From contig NZ_JBFAPI010000005.1 of assembly GCF_040676615.1 (NCBI RefSeq), positions 1 to 64,000 on the forward strand: a stretch of 64,000 nt of DNA, written 5' to 3'. How positions within the stretch are numbered: position 1 is the stretch's first letter; each line of letters begins with the position of its first letter. Below, piece after piece: positions 15,474-22,714 of this stretch. This DNA is from Asanoa sp040676615. GTDB taxonomy: Bacteria; Actinomycetota; Actinomycetes; Mycobacteriales; Micromonosporaceae. Both the position numbers and the translations under genes were made by a program. The notes beneath the pieces are model-generated. The model did no database searches. It was not told the DNA's origin and was given only the letters and a program-made list of their open reading frames with translations.

Positions 15474-16358
15474 GTGATCCGCCCGGCGGCATTTCTCCTC
15501 GAGTGCCTGCTCCGGGCGGGAATGCACGATGTCGTCACAGTAGAGCCGGCGGCGGGTGGGCTCGCGGCGCTCGCGGGCATAGCCACCCGCCGAGACGCGC
15601 CACCGGTGTTCGTCAAGGCATTCGCTGACGCGCCGGCCGACGACGTCTTCCTCACGGAGGCCGAAGGGCTGGCCGCACTGCGCGAACCCGGCGGCATGAC
15701 GACACCCGAGGTGATCCTGGCCGACCGGCAACTGCTTGTGTTGTCCGTGCTGCAGCCCAGGCCGCGCAGCGAAGCCTTCTGGGAGCAGCTCGCGCACATG
15801 CTCGCCCGTCTGCACACGAGCACAACCCATCATCGCTTCGGATGGCACCACGACAACTGGCTGGGCCGTCGCCGCCAGATCAATACCTGGGATGACGACG
15901 GCTTCGGGTTCTTCGCACAGCACCGGCTGCTCCGGTGGCTCGGGCAACCCCGCGTCGAGGCGGCCCTCGACCCGGCAGACCGATCGGCGTTGGAACGGCT
16001 GTGCCACCGGCTGCCTGACCTGCTGCCGGACCGGCCAGCATGCATGACGCACGGCGACCTGTGGGCACAGAACGTCCTGGCCACTCCGAACGGGCAGCCC
16101 GCACTGATCGACCCGGCAGTGTCCTATATGTGGGCCGAGGTCGACCTCGCCCATCTGTGGTCGACCTCGCCACCGCCCGAGGCACAACGGTTCTTCGCGG
16201 TTTACGCCGAGCTGACCGGCCTCGACAGCGACTGGCGCGCCCGCATGCCGATCATCCAGCTGCGCCAACACCTCGCCGTGCTGGCCCAGTTCGACGACGA
16301 CTGGGGAGCGGCCAACCAGATCCGTGCAACCATCGCCCCGTTCCGGACGCGCACCTGA
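15474..16358 (+). CDS. Fructosamine kinase-like phosphotransferase
   Basis: A 294-residue small-molecule kinase of the aminoglycoside-phosphotransferase fold, closest to fructosamine-3-kinase. It has VFVKAF (Lys48, ATP), FGWHHDNWLG (122-131), catalytic THGDLWAQNVL (192-202, Asp195), and LIDPAVSYMWAEVDLAHL (211-228, metal Asp213). Family members phosphorylate ketoamines on glycated amines or proteins so that they decompose (deglycation). GTG 15474 has TAGGAGG about 8 nt upstream. No usual partner (a low-molecular-weight phosphatase) is adjacent; the unusual tRNA precedes it. Confidence 0.85.
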   Translation: MIRPAAFLLECLLRAGMHDVVTVEPAAGGLAALAGIATRRDAPPVFVKAFADAPADDVFLTEAEGLAALREPGGMTTPEVILADRQLLVLSVLQPRPRSEAFWEQLAHMLARLHTSTTHHRFGWHHDNWLGRRRQINTWDDDGFGFFAQHRLLRWLGQPRVEAALDPADRSALERLCHRLPDLLPDRPACMTHGDLWAQNVLATPNGQPALIDPAVSYMWAEVDLAHLWSTSPPPEAQRFFAVYAELTGLDSDWRARMPIIQLRQHLAVLAQFDDDWGAANQIRATIAPFRTRT

Positions 16359-16558
16359 CAGCAGGACTCGATACCCGGCCGCACCGGAGGACTTGACGAA
16401 TCCCCGCACCCAGCCGATGGCTCAGGATGTCCGCTCATCTGCATCAGCACAACTCCAGCGCGAGCAGGCCGAGCCGACTCGCCGCCTGCTCGACCGGACC
16501 CTGGCCCCGACCCGTCGTCGACTGAGGGTCGTGATCAGGCACCGGATAGCGTACGCGG
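16359..16558. other. 200-bp intergenic region
   Basis: Separates the fructosamine kinase-like gene from the methyltransferase. Apart from the TAGCGT element near its right end I see no gene, hairpin or RNA. Confidence 0.4.
16547..16552 (+). promoter_or_regulatory. -10 element of the methyltransferase gene
   Basis: TAGCGT, 6 nt before ATG 16559, with no ribosome site between. Confidence 0.45.
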
Positions 16559-17362
16559 ATGAGTGTTGATCCAGTCGCGCACAACCGGGTGGCCTGGGAC
16601 CGGCAGGTCGACCAGGGCAACGAGTGGTCGCGGCCGATCTCTGCGGAGACGGTTGCCAGGGCGCGGGCCGGTGAGTGGTCGGTCGTGCTCATCGGCTACC
16701 AACCCGTGGACCGCTCCTGGTTCCCCGCCGACCTGGCCGGCGTGGACGTGCTGTGCCTGGCCTCCGGCGGCGGCCAGCAGGGGCCGACGCTCGCCGCGGC
16801 CGGGGCCCGGGTAACCGTGCTGGACAACTCGCCGCGCCAGCTCGAGCAGGACGAGCTGGTCGCCCAGCGGGACGACGTGCCGCTGCGGACGATGCTCGGC
16901 GACATGCGCGACCTGTCCGCGTTCGCCGACTCCTCGTTCGACCTCGTCTTCAACCCGGTCTCGAACCTGTTCGTCCCCGAGCTGGCCCCGGTGTGGCGGG
17001 AGTGCTTCCGGGTGTTGCGACCGGGCGGCGCGCTGCTGTGCGGCTTCCTCAACCCGGACGTCTACCTGTTCGACCACGAGGCGCTTGACCAGCGCGGCGA
17101 GCTGGTGGTCCGGCACAGGCTGCCGTACAGCGACCTCACGCACGTGCCGGCCGAGGAGCGCGAGCGGCTCTTCGGCGCGGACGCGCCGCTGGAGTACAGC
17201 CACAGCATGGCCGAGCAACTCGGCGGCCAGCTCGCTGCGGGCTTCGTCATCACCGGGTTCGAGGAGGCGCCGCACCACTCGGACGCCACCGCGGGCTGGC
17301 TGCCCGGCTACTTCGCGACCCGCGCCGTCAAACCAGGACGGAACTCGACGGCAGGAGTGTGA
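16559..17362 (+). CDS. Class I SAM-dependent methyltransferase
   Basis: A 267-residue methyltransferase. The SAM motif is VLCLASGGGQQGPTLAAAGA (about 64-83), motif II VTVLDNSP, then GDMRDLSAFADSSFDLVFNPVSN and the post-II motif FRVLRPGGALLCGF. It belongs to the Methyltransf_11/UbiE-like group that begins (A)HNRVAWDRQVDQGNEWSRP; substrate unknown. The start is fixed by the upstream TAGCGT element. The C-terminus (HHSDATAGWLPGYFATRAVKP) matches the family's usual end. Confidence 0.88.
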   Translation: MSVDPVAHNRVAWDRQVDQGNEWSRPISAETVARARAGEWSVVLIGYQPVDRSWFPADLAGVDVLCLASGGGQQGPTLAAAGARVTVLDNSPRQLEQDELVAQRDDVPLRTMLGDMRDLSAFADSSFDLVFNPVSNLFVPELAPVWRECFRVLRPGGALLCGFLNPDVYLFDHEALDQRGELVVRHRLPYSDLTHVPAEERERLFGADAPLEYSHSMAEQLGGQLAAGFVITGFEEAPHHSDATAGWLPGYFATRAVKPGRNSTAGV

Positions 17363-17445
17363 CGGCCGAAGCTGGCGCGCTACACCGACACCACGATCCG
17401 CGTCGACGCCGGGGCGGGTGCGGACCTGTCGTTGATGCGGGCGGA

Positions 17446-17451
17446 TATCTT
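17446..17451 (+). promoter_or_regulatory. -10 element of the membrane protein gene
   Basis: TATCTT, 6 nt before GTG 17458; it decides this start against the upstream in-frame start at 17359. Confidence 0.45.
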
Positions 17452-17457
17452 GTCGCC

Positions 17458-18006
17458 GTGAAAAGTGTTCTAGTGACGGCGCCCGATGCCACGCGGTGGA
17501 CCGTGCGTGTGGTCTGGGAACCGCGCTGGCGAGCGCTCGCCCGACGCTTCGGCGGCTGGCGTCGTAAGCGAAAGAACCGGGATGGCGACGCCGGTGAGCT
17601 CGTCGACGGCGCTTTGCAGATCGGTGACGCGGCAACGTCGGGTTCGGGCGGGGGTGGCGGGGGCGACTTCGACCTTGGTGACGCGATCGTCGTCCTCGTG
17701 GTTATCTTCCTCGCGGTCATCGCTGCCGCCGCGTTGTTCTGGTGGGTGCTGCTTCCGCTGCTGCTGATCGCGATTGACCTGCTGATCGTGGTCGTGCTGC
17801 TGGTCGTGGCGGTTGTGGGGCGAGTGCTGTTCCGTCGGCCGTGGACGGTGGAGGCGACGGCAGGCAACGGCGAGCGGGTCAACGCCGAGGTCGTGGGATG
17901 GCGTGCGGCGCTGCGTAGGCGTGACGAGATCGCGGAGTCGGTGCGCCTGGGTCAACGGCCCGTCGACGTCCCGAGCGGTCTCGAGCGCCAAGTCGACTTC
18001 CCATAG
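17458..18006 (+). CDS. Hypothetical membrane protein
   Basis: A 182-residue protein. A basic N-terminal domain (DATRWTVRVVWEPRWRALARRFGGWRR) is followed by a Gly-rich linker (GSGGGGGGDFDLGD). Two closely spaced membrane segments, AIVVLVVIFLAVIAAAALFWWVL and LLLIAIDLLIVVVLLVVAVVG, come next, and then a short C-terminal domain beginning RRPWTVEATAGNGERVN. Both ends should face the cytosol. The two domains share WTV and may be related. Similar small proteins occur in Micromonosporaceae with no assigned role. Not recognised further. Confidence 0.7.
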   Translation: MKSVLVTAPDATRWTVRVVWEPRWRALARRFGGWRRKRKNRDGDAGELVDGALQIGDAATSGSGGGGGGDFDLGDAIVVLVVIFLAVIAAAALFWWVLLPLLLIAIDLLIVVVLLVVAVVGRVLFRRPWTVEATAGNGERVNAEVVGWRAALRRRDEIAESVRLGQRPVDVPSGLERQVDFP

Positions 18007-18194
18007 GTGTTCAGACAGAGCGAACAAGAGATATCGGCATCGACGATGCCTTTGGGTGCGTCGACCTTGGCGACTTTGCGCCATTTTCGGGGCTGACGAT
18101 CAGCTGGGCCATCGGCCACAATGGCTCGGATCCGATCGGGGCGGTCGTGGTGAACGGTGCTGCCGATTCGACGTACACGAGCGAGGATTCGCAC

Positions 18195-19727
18195 ATGACC
18201 GAGGGACCTCCCTCAGTTCCCCCGTCCACGCCGCCTCCGGTTGGGCACCCGGCAAACAGGCCGTACGGGCGGCCGGACTACCCGCCGGGTCAGCCGCCAT
18301 ACGGACAGTTCGGCCACGGCTCGTACGGGCAGCCGGAGTCGGGTGGCCCGCCGGCGCGCAGGAAGCCGAAGCGCCGGCTGTGGATCATCCTTGGCTCGGT
18401 GCTGACGGTCCTCCTGCTCGTCGCGGGAACGGTGGTCATCGTCCGGTCGCACCTCGCGAAGGAACAGGTCAAGCGGGACGCCGCATACGCCGCAGCGGAA
18501 GAAGCGCTCAACCCCATCAAGCAGGAGGAGATCGACGCTCTGCTGGCGGGCCAGGGGAAGGCGCTCAAGGAGCGCGACGAAAAGGCGTTCCTGGCGGTGT
18601 ACGACCCGGCGAACAAGAAACTGGTGGACCAGCAGACCGTGCTGTTCCGCAACTTGAGCAAAGTGCCGTTCGCCGAGGCTACCTTCAAGAGACTCGGCGG
18701 AGGGTCGGCTTTCCGGCCGCTCGGCACCGGAGCCAGCGTCAACCATGTGGTGGCGTTCGTGCACAAGCTCGACGGTTTCGACCTGCACCCGGTGGACGAG
18801 CAGTACGAGTGGACGATCGCCCGGAGTGAGCGCGGTGGCCCGATCAAGGTCACGGCGGTAAAGGGGATCACCGCCGACAGGGGAGCCTTCTCCTTCTATC
18901 CGGCGCCGTGGGACAAGTGGCGCAACATCCACGTCGAGCGGACCGAGCACACGCTGTTCATCGTCAACGCGTCCTTGAAAGCGCAGGCTCAGCGGTACGC
19001 CCCGCAGGCCGAACGGGCCGCGGTGGCGAACCTCGCCGCCTGGCGGGACGGCGGAGTGGCTGGCGAGATCCCGCAGGGCTTCGTCATCTCGCTGGTGAAG
19101 GGCAAAAAGGATCTGGGCTCGCTGTACCGCACGGCTGGGGAGACACCGCCGGAGGCGGGAACGTCCTACGGCGTGCCTAGTTTCCAGGACATCAACGCAC
19201 CGGACGACCAAAAGGCGCCACTGGTCGGGGGCAGTCGCGTGGTGATCGACTTGGCCACCTCGTTCTTCGAGCCGAGTGAGCCCAACGGACCAGGGGACAT
19301 CTTCCGGCACGAGTTGGCACATTCGATGGTGGCCGCCCTCACCGATCAGCAAGAGGAAGACACCCTCGTTCCCAGAGCGAGTTGGCTGACCGAGGGATTC
19401 GCCGAATACCTGGGCAACGAGCGGAAGCCGTGGACGGACAGTACCCGTACCCCTGCGGTGAAGCGGTCCCTGAGCAGCGGTTATGCCCTGGGCCTCAAGG
19501 ACGAGTTCAACATGAAGAACGCGGAGAGTGCCAACCTCGCCTACTGGTGCGGCCATTCGGCGATCGGCTACATGGCCGAGAAATACGGGGAACAGAAGAC
19601 CTTCGAGGTGGTCGCGGAGCACTACCGGGGCAAGGAGATCAAGGACGTACTGCCAGAGGTGCTCGACGTTTCGTACGAAGACTTCTACACCGCCTGGGAA
19701 AAATACGTGAAGGCCGAGATTCGCTGA
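18195..19727 (+). CDS. Membrane-anchored HELAH metalloprotease-like protein, copy 1
   Basis: A 510-residue protein. It has a Pro/Gly/Tyr-rich cytosolic N-terminus (1-58), a single membrane helix (62-83), an NTF2-like extracellular region with YEWTIARSE and FYPAPWD, and a zincin-like domain. The zinc motif is HELAH at 372-376 and the third ligand is likely Glu400 in LTEGFAEYL (gluzincin pattern). WCGHSAIGYMAEKYGE near 456-472 completes the fold. It should act outside the membrane; substrate unknown. ATG 18195 has GAGGA 8 nt upstream. The next gene is a full-length paralogue. Confidence 0.75.
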   Translation: MTEGPPSVPPSTPPPVGHPANRPYGRPDYPPGQPPYGQFGHGSYGQPESGGPPARRKPKRRLWIILGSVLTVLLLVAGTVVIVRSHLAKEQVKRDAAYAAAEEALNPIKQEEIDALLAGQGKALKERDEKAFLAVYDPANKKLVDQQTVLFRNLSKVPFAEATFKRLGGGSAFRPLGTGASVNHVVAFVHKLDGFDLHPVDEQYEWTIARSERGGPIKVTAVKGITADRGAFSFYPAPWDKWRNIHVERTEHTLFIVNASLKAQAQRYAPQAERAAVANLAAWRDGGVAGEIPQGFVISLVKGKKDLGSLYRTAGETPPEAGTSYGVPSFQDINAPDDQKAPLVGGSRVVIDLATSFFEPSEPNGPGDIFRHELAHSMVAALTDQQEEDTLVPRASWLTEGFAEYLGNERKPWTDSTRTPAVKRSLSSGYALGLKDEFNMKNAESANLAYWCGHSAIGYMAEKYGEQKTFEVVAEHYRGKEIKDVLPEVLDVSYEDFYTAWEKYVKAEIR

Positions 19728-19740
19728 GCCCGCCCGTGCC

Positions 19741-19757
19741 CGGTCCGTTGTGGACCG
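19741..19757 (+). terminator. Weak hairpin between the two HELAH genes
   Basis: CGGTCC and GGACCG around a GTTGT loop, followed by TTGTT. It could attenuate read-through from copy 1 to copy 2. Confidence 0.3.
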
Positions 19758-19796
19758 TTGTTCGGTCCGATGTCGACATTAGCGAGGATAGCTGTC

Positions 19797-21200
19797 ATGG
19801 CCGAGGGTCACCCCTCCGTCCCGGGCCCACCAGCCCAACCTTGGGCGTACGCGCCCGCTCCGGTGCCGCCACCACCGTCCCGGTCCCGGCGTGGCCTGTG
19901 GATCGCGCTGACCGCGGTCGGGGTGGTTCTGGTTCTTCTGCTGGCCGGCTCGGTGGTCGCCATGGTGACCCTCCTCGGCCGTTCCTCCACCGATGACGCC
20001 GGGTCCGACGAGATCGCGACCCTGCTGGCGGAGCACACCGGGGCCCTGGCGAAGCGAGACCTCCAGGCGTTCCTGGCGCCGTTCGACCCGGCCGACGAGG
20101 ACCTGATCGCGCGGCAGACGACCCTGTTCCAGAGCCTCAACAAGCTACCCCTGGCCGAGGCCCGGTACGAGGAGTTTGGCGCGACGGTATCGACCGAGGG
20201 CACGTTCGACGTGCGGGTGTCGTTCGTGCACCGGTTCGATGGCGCCGACCCGGCCCCGGTCGAAGAGTTGTACGAGTGGCGGGTGACCCGCGCCGGCCCG
20301 GACGCCCCGCTGAAGGTCATCGCCGTCAAGGGCGGCCTGCCGACCGACGAGAACCGTGACATGACCACCTACTACCCGGCTCCGTGGGACCGAGGCCGCC
20401 CCATCCACGTCGAGAAGACCCCGCACACGGTGGTCGTCGCGGATGAGTCACTGAAGGCTGAAGCCCGGCGGTACGCGCGTCTGGCCGAGCGCGCCGCCAC
20501 GGAGAACCTGGCCGCGTGGCGCGCCGGCGGAGTCGACGCGAAGGTCCCGCAGGGCTTCGTGATCTCGTTGGTGAAGGGGAAGAAGGACCTCGGCTCGCTG
20601 TACCGAACGACCAAGGACACCCCCATCGAGTCCGGTGTGGCGATCCCGATACCGCCGGCCGGGGCAATCGACGGCACGGCCCAGCAGGAGGTCGCCACCA
20701 GCCGCGTGGTCATCGACGTGGCCGACAAGTACCACTTCGGGAATGGCGACGACCGGAAGCTGGAGATCTTCCGACACGAGTTGGCGCACGCCATCGTCGC
20801 CGTGCTGATCAAACGTGGCCCGGGCGCGACGGCGTTTGACGGCCCGGAGAAATGGGTCGTCGAGGGGTTCGCCGAATACTTCGCGCATGGCCGCAAGCCC
20901 TTCACGACCAGCGATCGCACCGCCGAGGCCAGGCAGATCCTCCGTTCCTACGACTACCAGCAGGACCTGCCCGGCAACGTCTCCTGGAAGATGGAGGGGC
21001 GGTTGAGCTACAACTACTGGCTGGGTCACTCGGCGATGAGCTACATCGCCGACCGGTACGGGGAGAAGAAGGTCTACCAGTTCGTCGCCGAGCACTATCG
21101 GGGCGCGCCGATCGACAGAGCGACGCGGGACGTGCTCGGGGTGCCGTACGAGGACTTCGAGGCCGGCTGGGCGGCGCACCTGCGGTCGGCAATGCGCTGA
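19797..21200 (+). CDS. Membrane-anchored HELAH metalloprotease-like protein, copy 2
   Basis: A 467-residue paralogue of the preceding gene with the same order: Pro-rich cytosolic start (1-30), one membrane helix (34-60), NTF2-like region with LYEWRVTRA and YYPAPWD, then HELAH at 327-331 and Glu356 in VVEGFAEYF, and YWLGHSAMSYIADRYGEKK. The PQGFVISLVKGKKDLGSLYR block is identical in both copies over 20 residues. ATG 19797 has GAGGA 8 nt upstream, in the same AGCGAGGAT context as copy 1, so the duplication included the leader. Probably an active tandem pair. Confidence 0.75.
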   Translation: MAEGHPSVPGPPAQPWAYAPAPVPPPPSRSRRGLWIALTAVGVVLVLLLAGSVVAMVTLLGRSSTDDAGSDEIATLLAEHTGALAKRDLQAFLAPFDPADEDLIARQTTLFQSLNKLPLAEARYEEFGATVSTEGTFDVRVSFVHRFDGADPAPVEELYEWRVTRAGPDAPLKVIAVKGGLPTDENRDMTTYYPAPWDRGRPIHVEKTPHTVVVADESLKAEARRYARLAERAATENLAAWRAGGVDAKVPQGFVISLVKGKKDLGSLYRTTKDTPIESGVAIPIPPAGAIDGTAQQEVATSRVVIDVADKYHFGNGDDRKLEIFRHELAHAIVAVLIKRGPGATAFDGPEKWVVEGFAEYFAHGRKPFTTSDRTAEARQILRSYDYQQDLPGNVSWKMEGRLSYNYWLGHSAMSYIADRYGEKKVYQFVAEHYRGAPIDRATRDVLGVPYEDFEAGWAAHLRSAMR

Positions 21201-21256
21201 CCCGGTGCGGGGCGGTCACGAGGGGGTAGGTGCCTAGGTGAAGGGGGTGTTCACGG

Positions 21257-21607
21257 ATGGCCAGGCACGACGTGTTCCTCGCCGATTGTCCCGCCCGTAC
21301 GACGCTGGCTCTGGTTGCCGATACGTGGTCGGTCGTCGTGGTGTTCGGACTGGGACTCGGGCCCCAGCGCTACAGCGACCTGCGTGACAGGATCGGCGGG
21401 ATCAGCAACAAGATGCTGACACAGACGTTGCGCAAGCTGGAGAACAACCAACTGGTGGAGCGCCGTACCCTGCCGACCGCGCCGGCGGGTGTGGAATACC
21501 GGCTGACCGGGCTTGGCGAGAGCCTGCTCGGCCCGGTGTCGGTGCTCGCCCGGTGGGCCGAGGAGCACGCTGCCGAGCTCGGCGACGGTGGCGGCGACGG
21601 CTGGTAG
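21257..21607 (+). CDS. HxlR family transcriptional regulator
   Basis: A 116-residue winged-helix protein. It has the HxlR/MarR-like pattern CPARTTLALVADTWSVVVVF at 11-30, RYSDLRDRIGGISNKMLTQTLRKLE, and a VEYRLTGLGESLL wing. The single Cys11 is typical of the family's redox- or aldehyde-sensing members. It is upstream and in the same direction as an aldo/keto reductase, its probable target. The palindrome ACCAATTGGT between them could be its operator. Confidence 0.88.
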   Translation: MARHDVFLADCPARTTLALVADTWSVVVVFGLGLGPQRYSDLRDRIGGISNKMLTQTLRKLENNQLVERRTLPTAPAGVEYRLTGLGESLLGPVSVLARWAEEHAAELGDGGGDGW

Positions 21608-21610
21608 GGA

Positions 21611-21620
21611 ACCAATTGGT
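21611..21620. promoter_or_regulatory. Palindrome upstream of the aldo/keto reductase
   Basis: ACCAATTGGT, a perfect 10-bp palindrome just upstream of the TAACGT -10 element. It is a candidate HxlR operator (inference). Confidence 0.35.
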
Positions 21621-21634
21621 GCCCTGCGTCCCCC

Positions 21635-21640
21635 TAACGT
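21635..21640 (+). promoter_or_regulatory. -10 element upstream of the reductase leader
   Basis: TAACGT, 7 nt before ATG 21648, which opens a 16-codon reading frame. The reductase start lies further downstream. Confidence 0.4.
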
Positions 21641-21647
21641 TGCCGTC

Positions 21648-21698
21648 ATGCGAAACCGAACCGCTGTGGCGCTGACCGGGTGGGGCCGACGATGGTGA
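21648..21698 (+). CDS. Possible 16-aa leader peptide (uORF)
   Basis: ATG 21648 opens MRNRTAVALTGWGRRW and ends with TGA at 21696-21698, overlapping ATG 21692 of the reductase (ATGGTGA). Its start sits 7 nt after TAACGT, the same geometry as leaderless genes in this window. It may couple translation of the reductase; it may also be fortuitous. Confidence 0.35.
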   Translation: MRNRTAVALTGWGRRW

Positions 21699-22648
21699 CG
21701 ATCGGCGGTGGTGGCCTTGCCGTGTCGCCGCTGTGCCTGGGCGGCAATCCGTTCGGCTGGACGGCGGACGAGGAGACGTCGTTCGCCGTGTTGGATGCGT
21801 ACGCCGAGGCGGGTGGCAACTTCATCGATACCGCGGACCGGTACACCTATCACGTGGCCGGCAACAGCGGGGGCGAGTCCGAGACAATCATCGGCCGCTG
21901 GTTGAAGGCACGCGGTTGCCGAGATCGGATGGTGATCGCAACCAAGGTCGGTGCGCTGCCCGGCCTCGACAATCTGACTCCTCAGACGATCCGCCGGGCC
22001 GTCGAGGGCTCGCTGCGCCGGCTTCAGGTCGACCACATCGACCTCTATTACGCGCACGTCGACGACCCCGGCACCCCGGTCGTCGAGACCCTGACCGCGT
22101 TCGACGCACTGGTGCGCGCCGGGACCGTCCGGCACATCGCGGCGTCGAACTTCACTGCGGACCGGCTCGCGGAATCGCTGGAAACCTCGGCACGGGAGAA
22201 CGTGGCCGCTTACGTTGCCCTGCAGGCGGAATACAACCTGGTGCAGCGGGATGGCTACGAACAGAGCCTGGCACCCACGGTCGCCCGCACCGGACTGGTG
22301 TGCCTGCCATATGTGGCACTGGCCCGCGGGTTCCTCACCGGAAAATACCGTCCGGGCGGTCCGCGGGTGGATAGTCCCCGCGCCGGTCAGGCCCGCGCGC
22401 ATCTGAACGGTGTCGGCCTGGACGTGCTGGGTGCCCTAGACGAGGTGGCCGCCGCGCACCGCACCACGCTGGCCGCGGTCGCGTTGGCTTGGCTGGCCGC
22501 GCAGCCCACCGTCGCGACTCCGATCGCGGGAGCCCGCAACCCGGCCCAACTCGCCGACCTGCTCCCGTTTCTGACGCTGCGGCTCACCGCCGCGGATCTC
22601 GCCCTGCTGGACGAGGCCAGCGCCAAGCGAGCGAACAGTCATCCGTAA
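21680..22648 (+). CDS. Aldo/keto reductase
   Basis: A 322-residue NADPH-dependent reductase of the AKR TIM-barrel family. The tetrad is visible as Asp50 (NFIDTADRY), Tyr55, Lys89 (VIATKVG) and His126 (LYYAHVDD). It reduces aldehydes or ketones in the cytosol; substrate unknown. Either GTG 21680 or ATG 21692 may be the real start. The latter has GGTGGGG upstream and overlaps the stop of the small leader frame. It is probably controlled by the HxlR regulator upstream. Confidence 0.9.
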   Translation: MGPTMVTIGGGGLAVSPLCLGGNPFGWTADEETSFAVLDAYAEAGGNFIDTADRYTYHVAGNSGGESETIIGRWLKARGCRDRMVIATKVGALPGLDNLTPQTIRRAVEGSLRRLQVDHIDLYYAHVDDPGTPVVETLTAFDALVRAGTVRHIAASNFTADRLAESLETSARENVAAYVALQAEYNLVQRDGYEQSLAPTVARTGLVCLPYVALARGFLTGKYRPGGPRVDSPRAGQARAHLNGVGLDVLGALDEVAAAHRTTLAAVALAWLAAQPTVATPIAGARNPAQLADLLPFLTLRLTAADLALLDEASAKRANSHP

Positions 22649-22714
22649 CGGGGACGGCCCAGCCCAGCGCTCACGGCCGCGTCGGGCAGCGACCTTCGCC
22701 CGCCCCGGTCTCCG

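Noticed and set aside
15273..16409. A 378-codon minus-strand frame reading across the tRNA
   Set aside because: The GVDGTRTRTR-type peptide is the usual translation of a tRNA; the kinase on the other strand is real.
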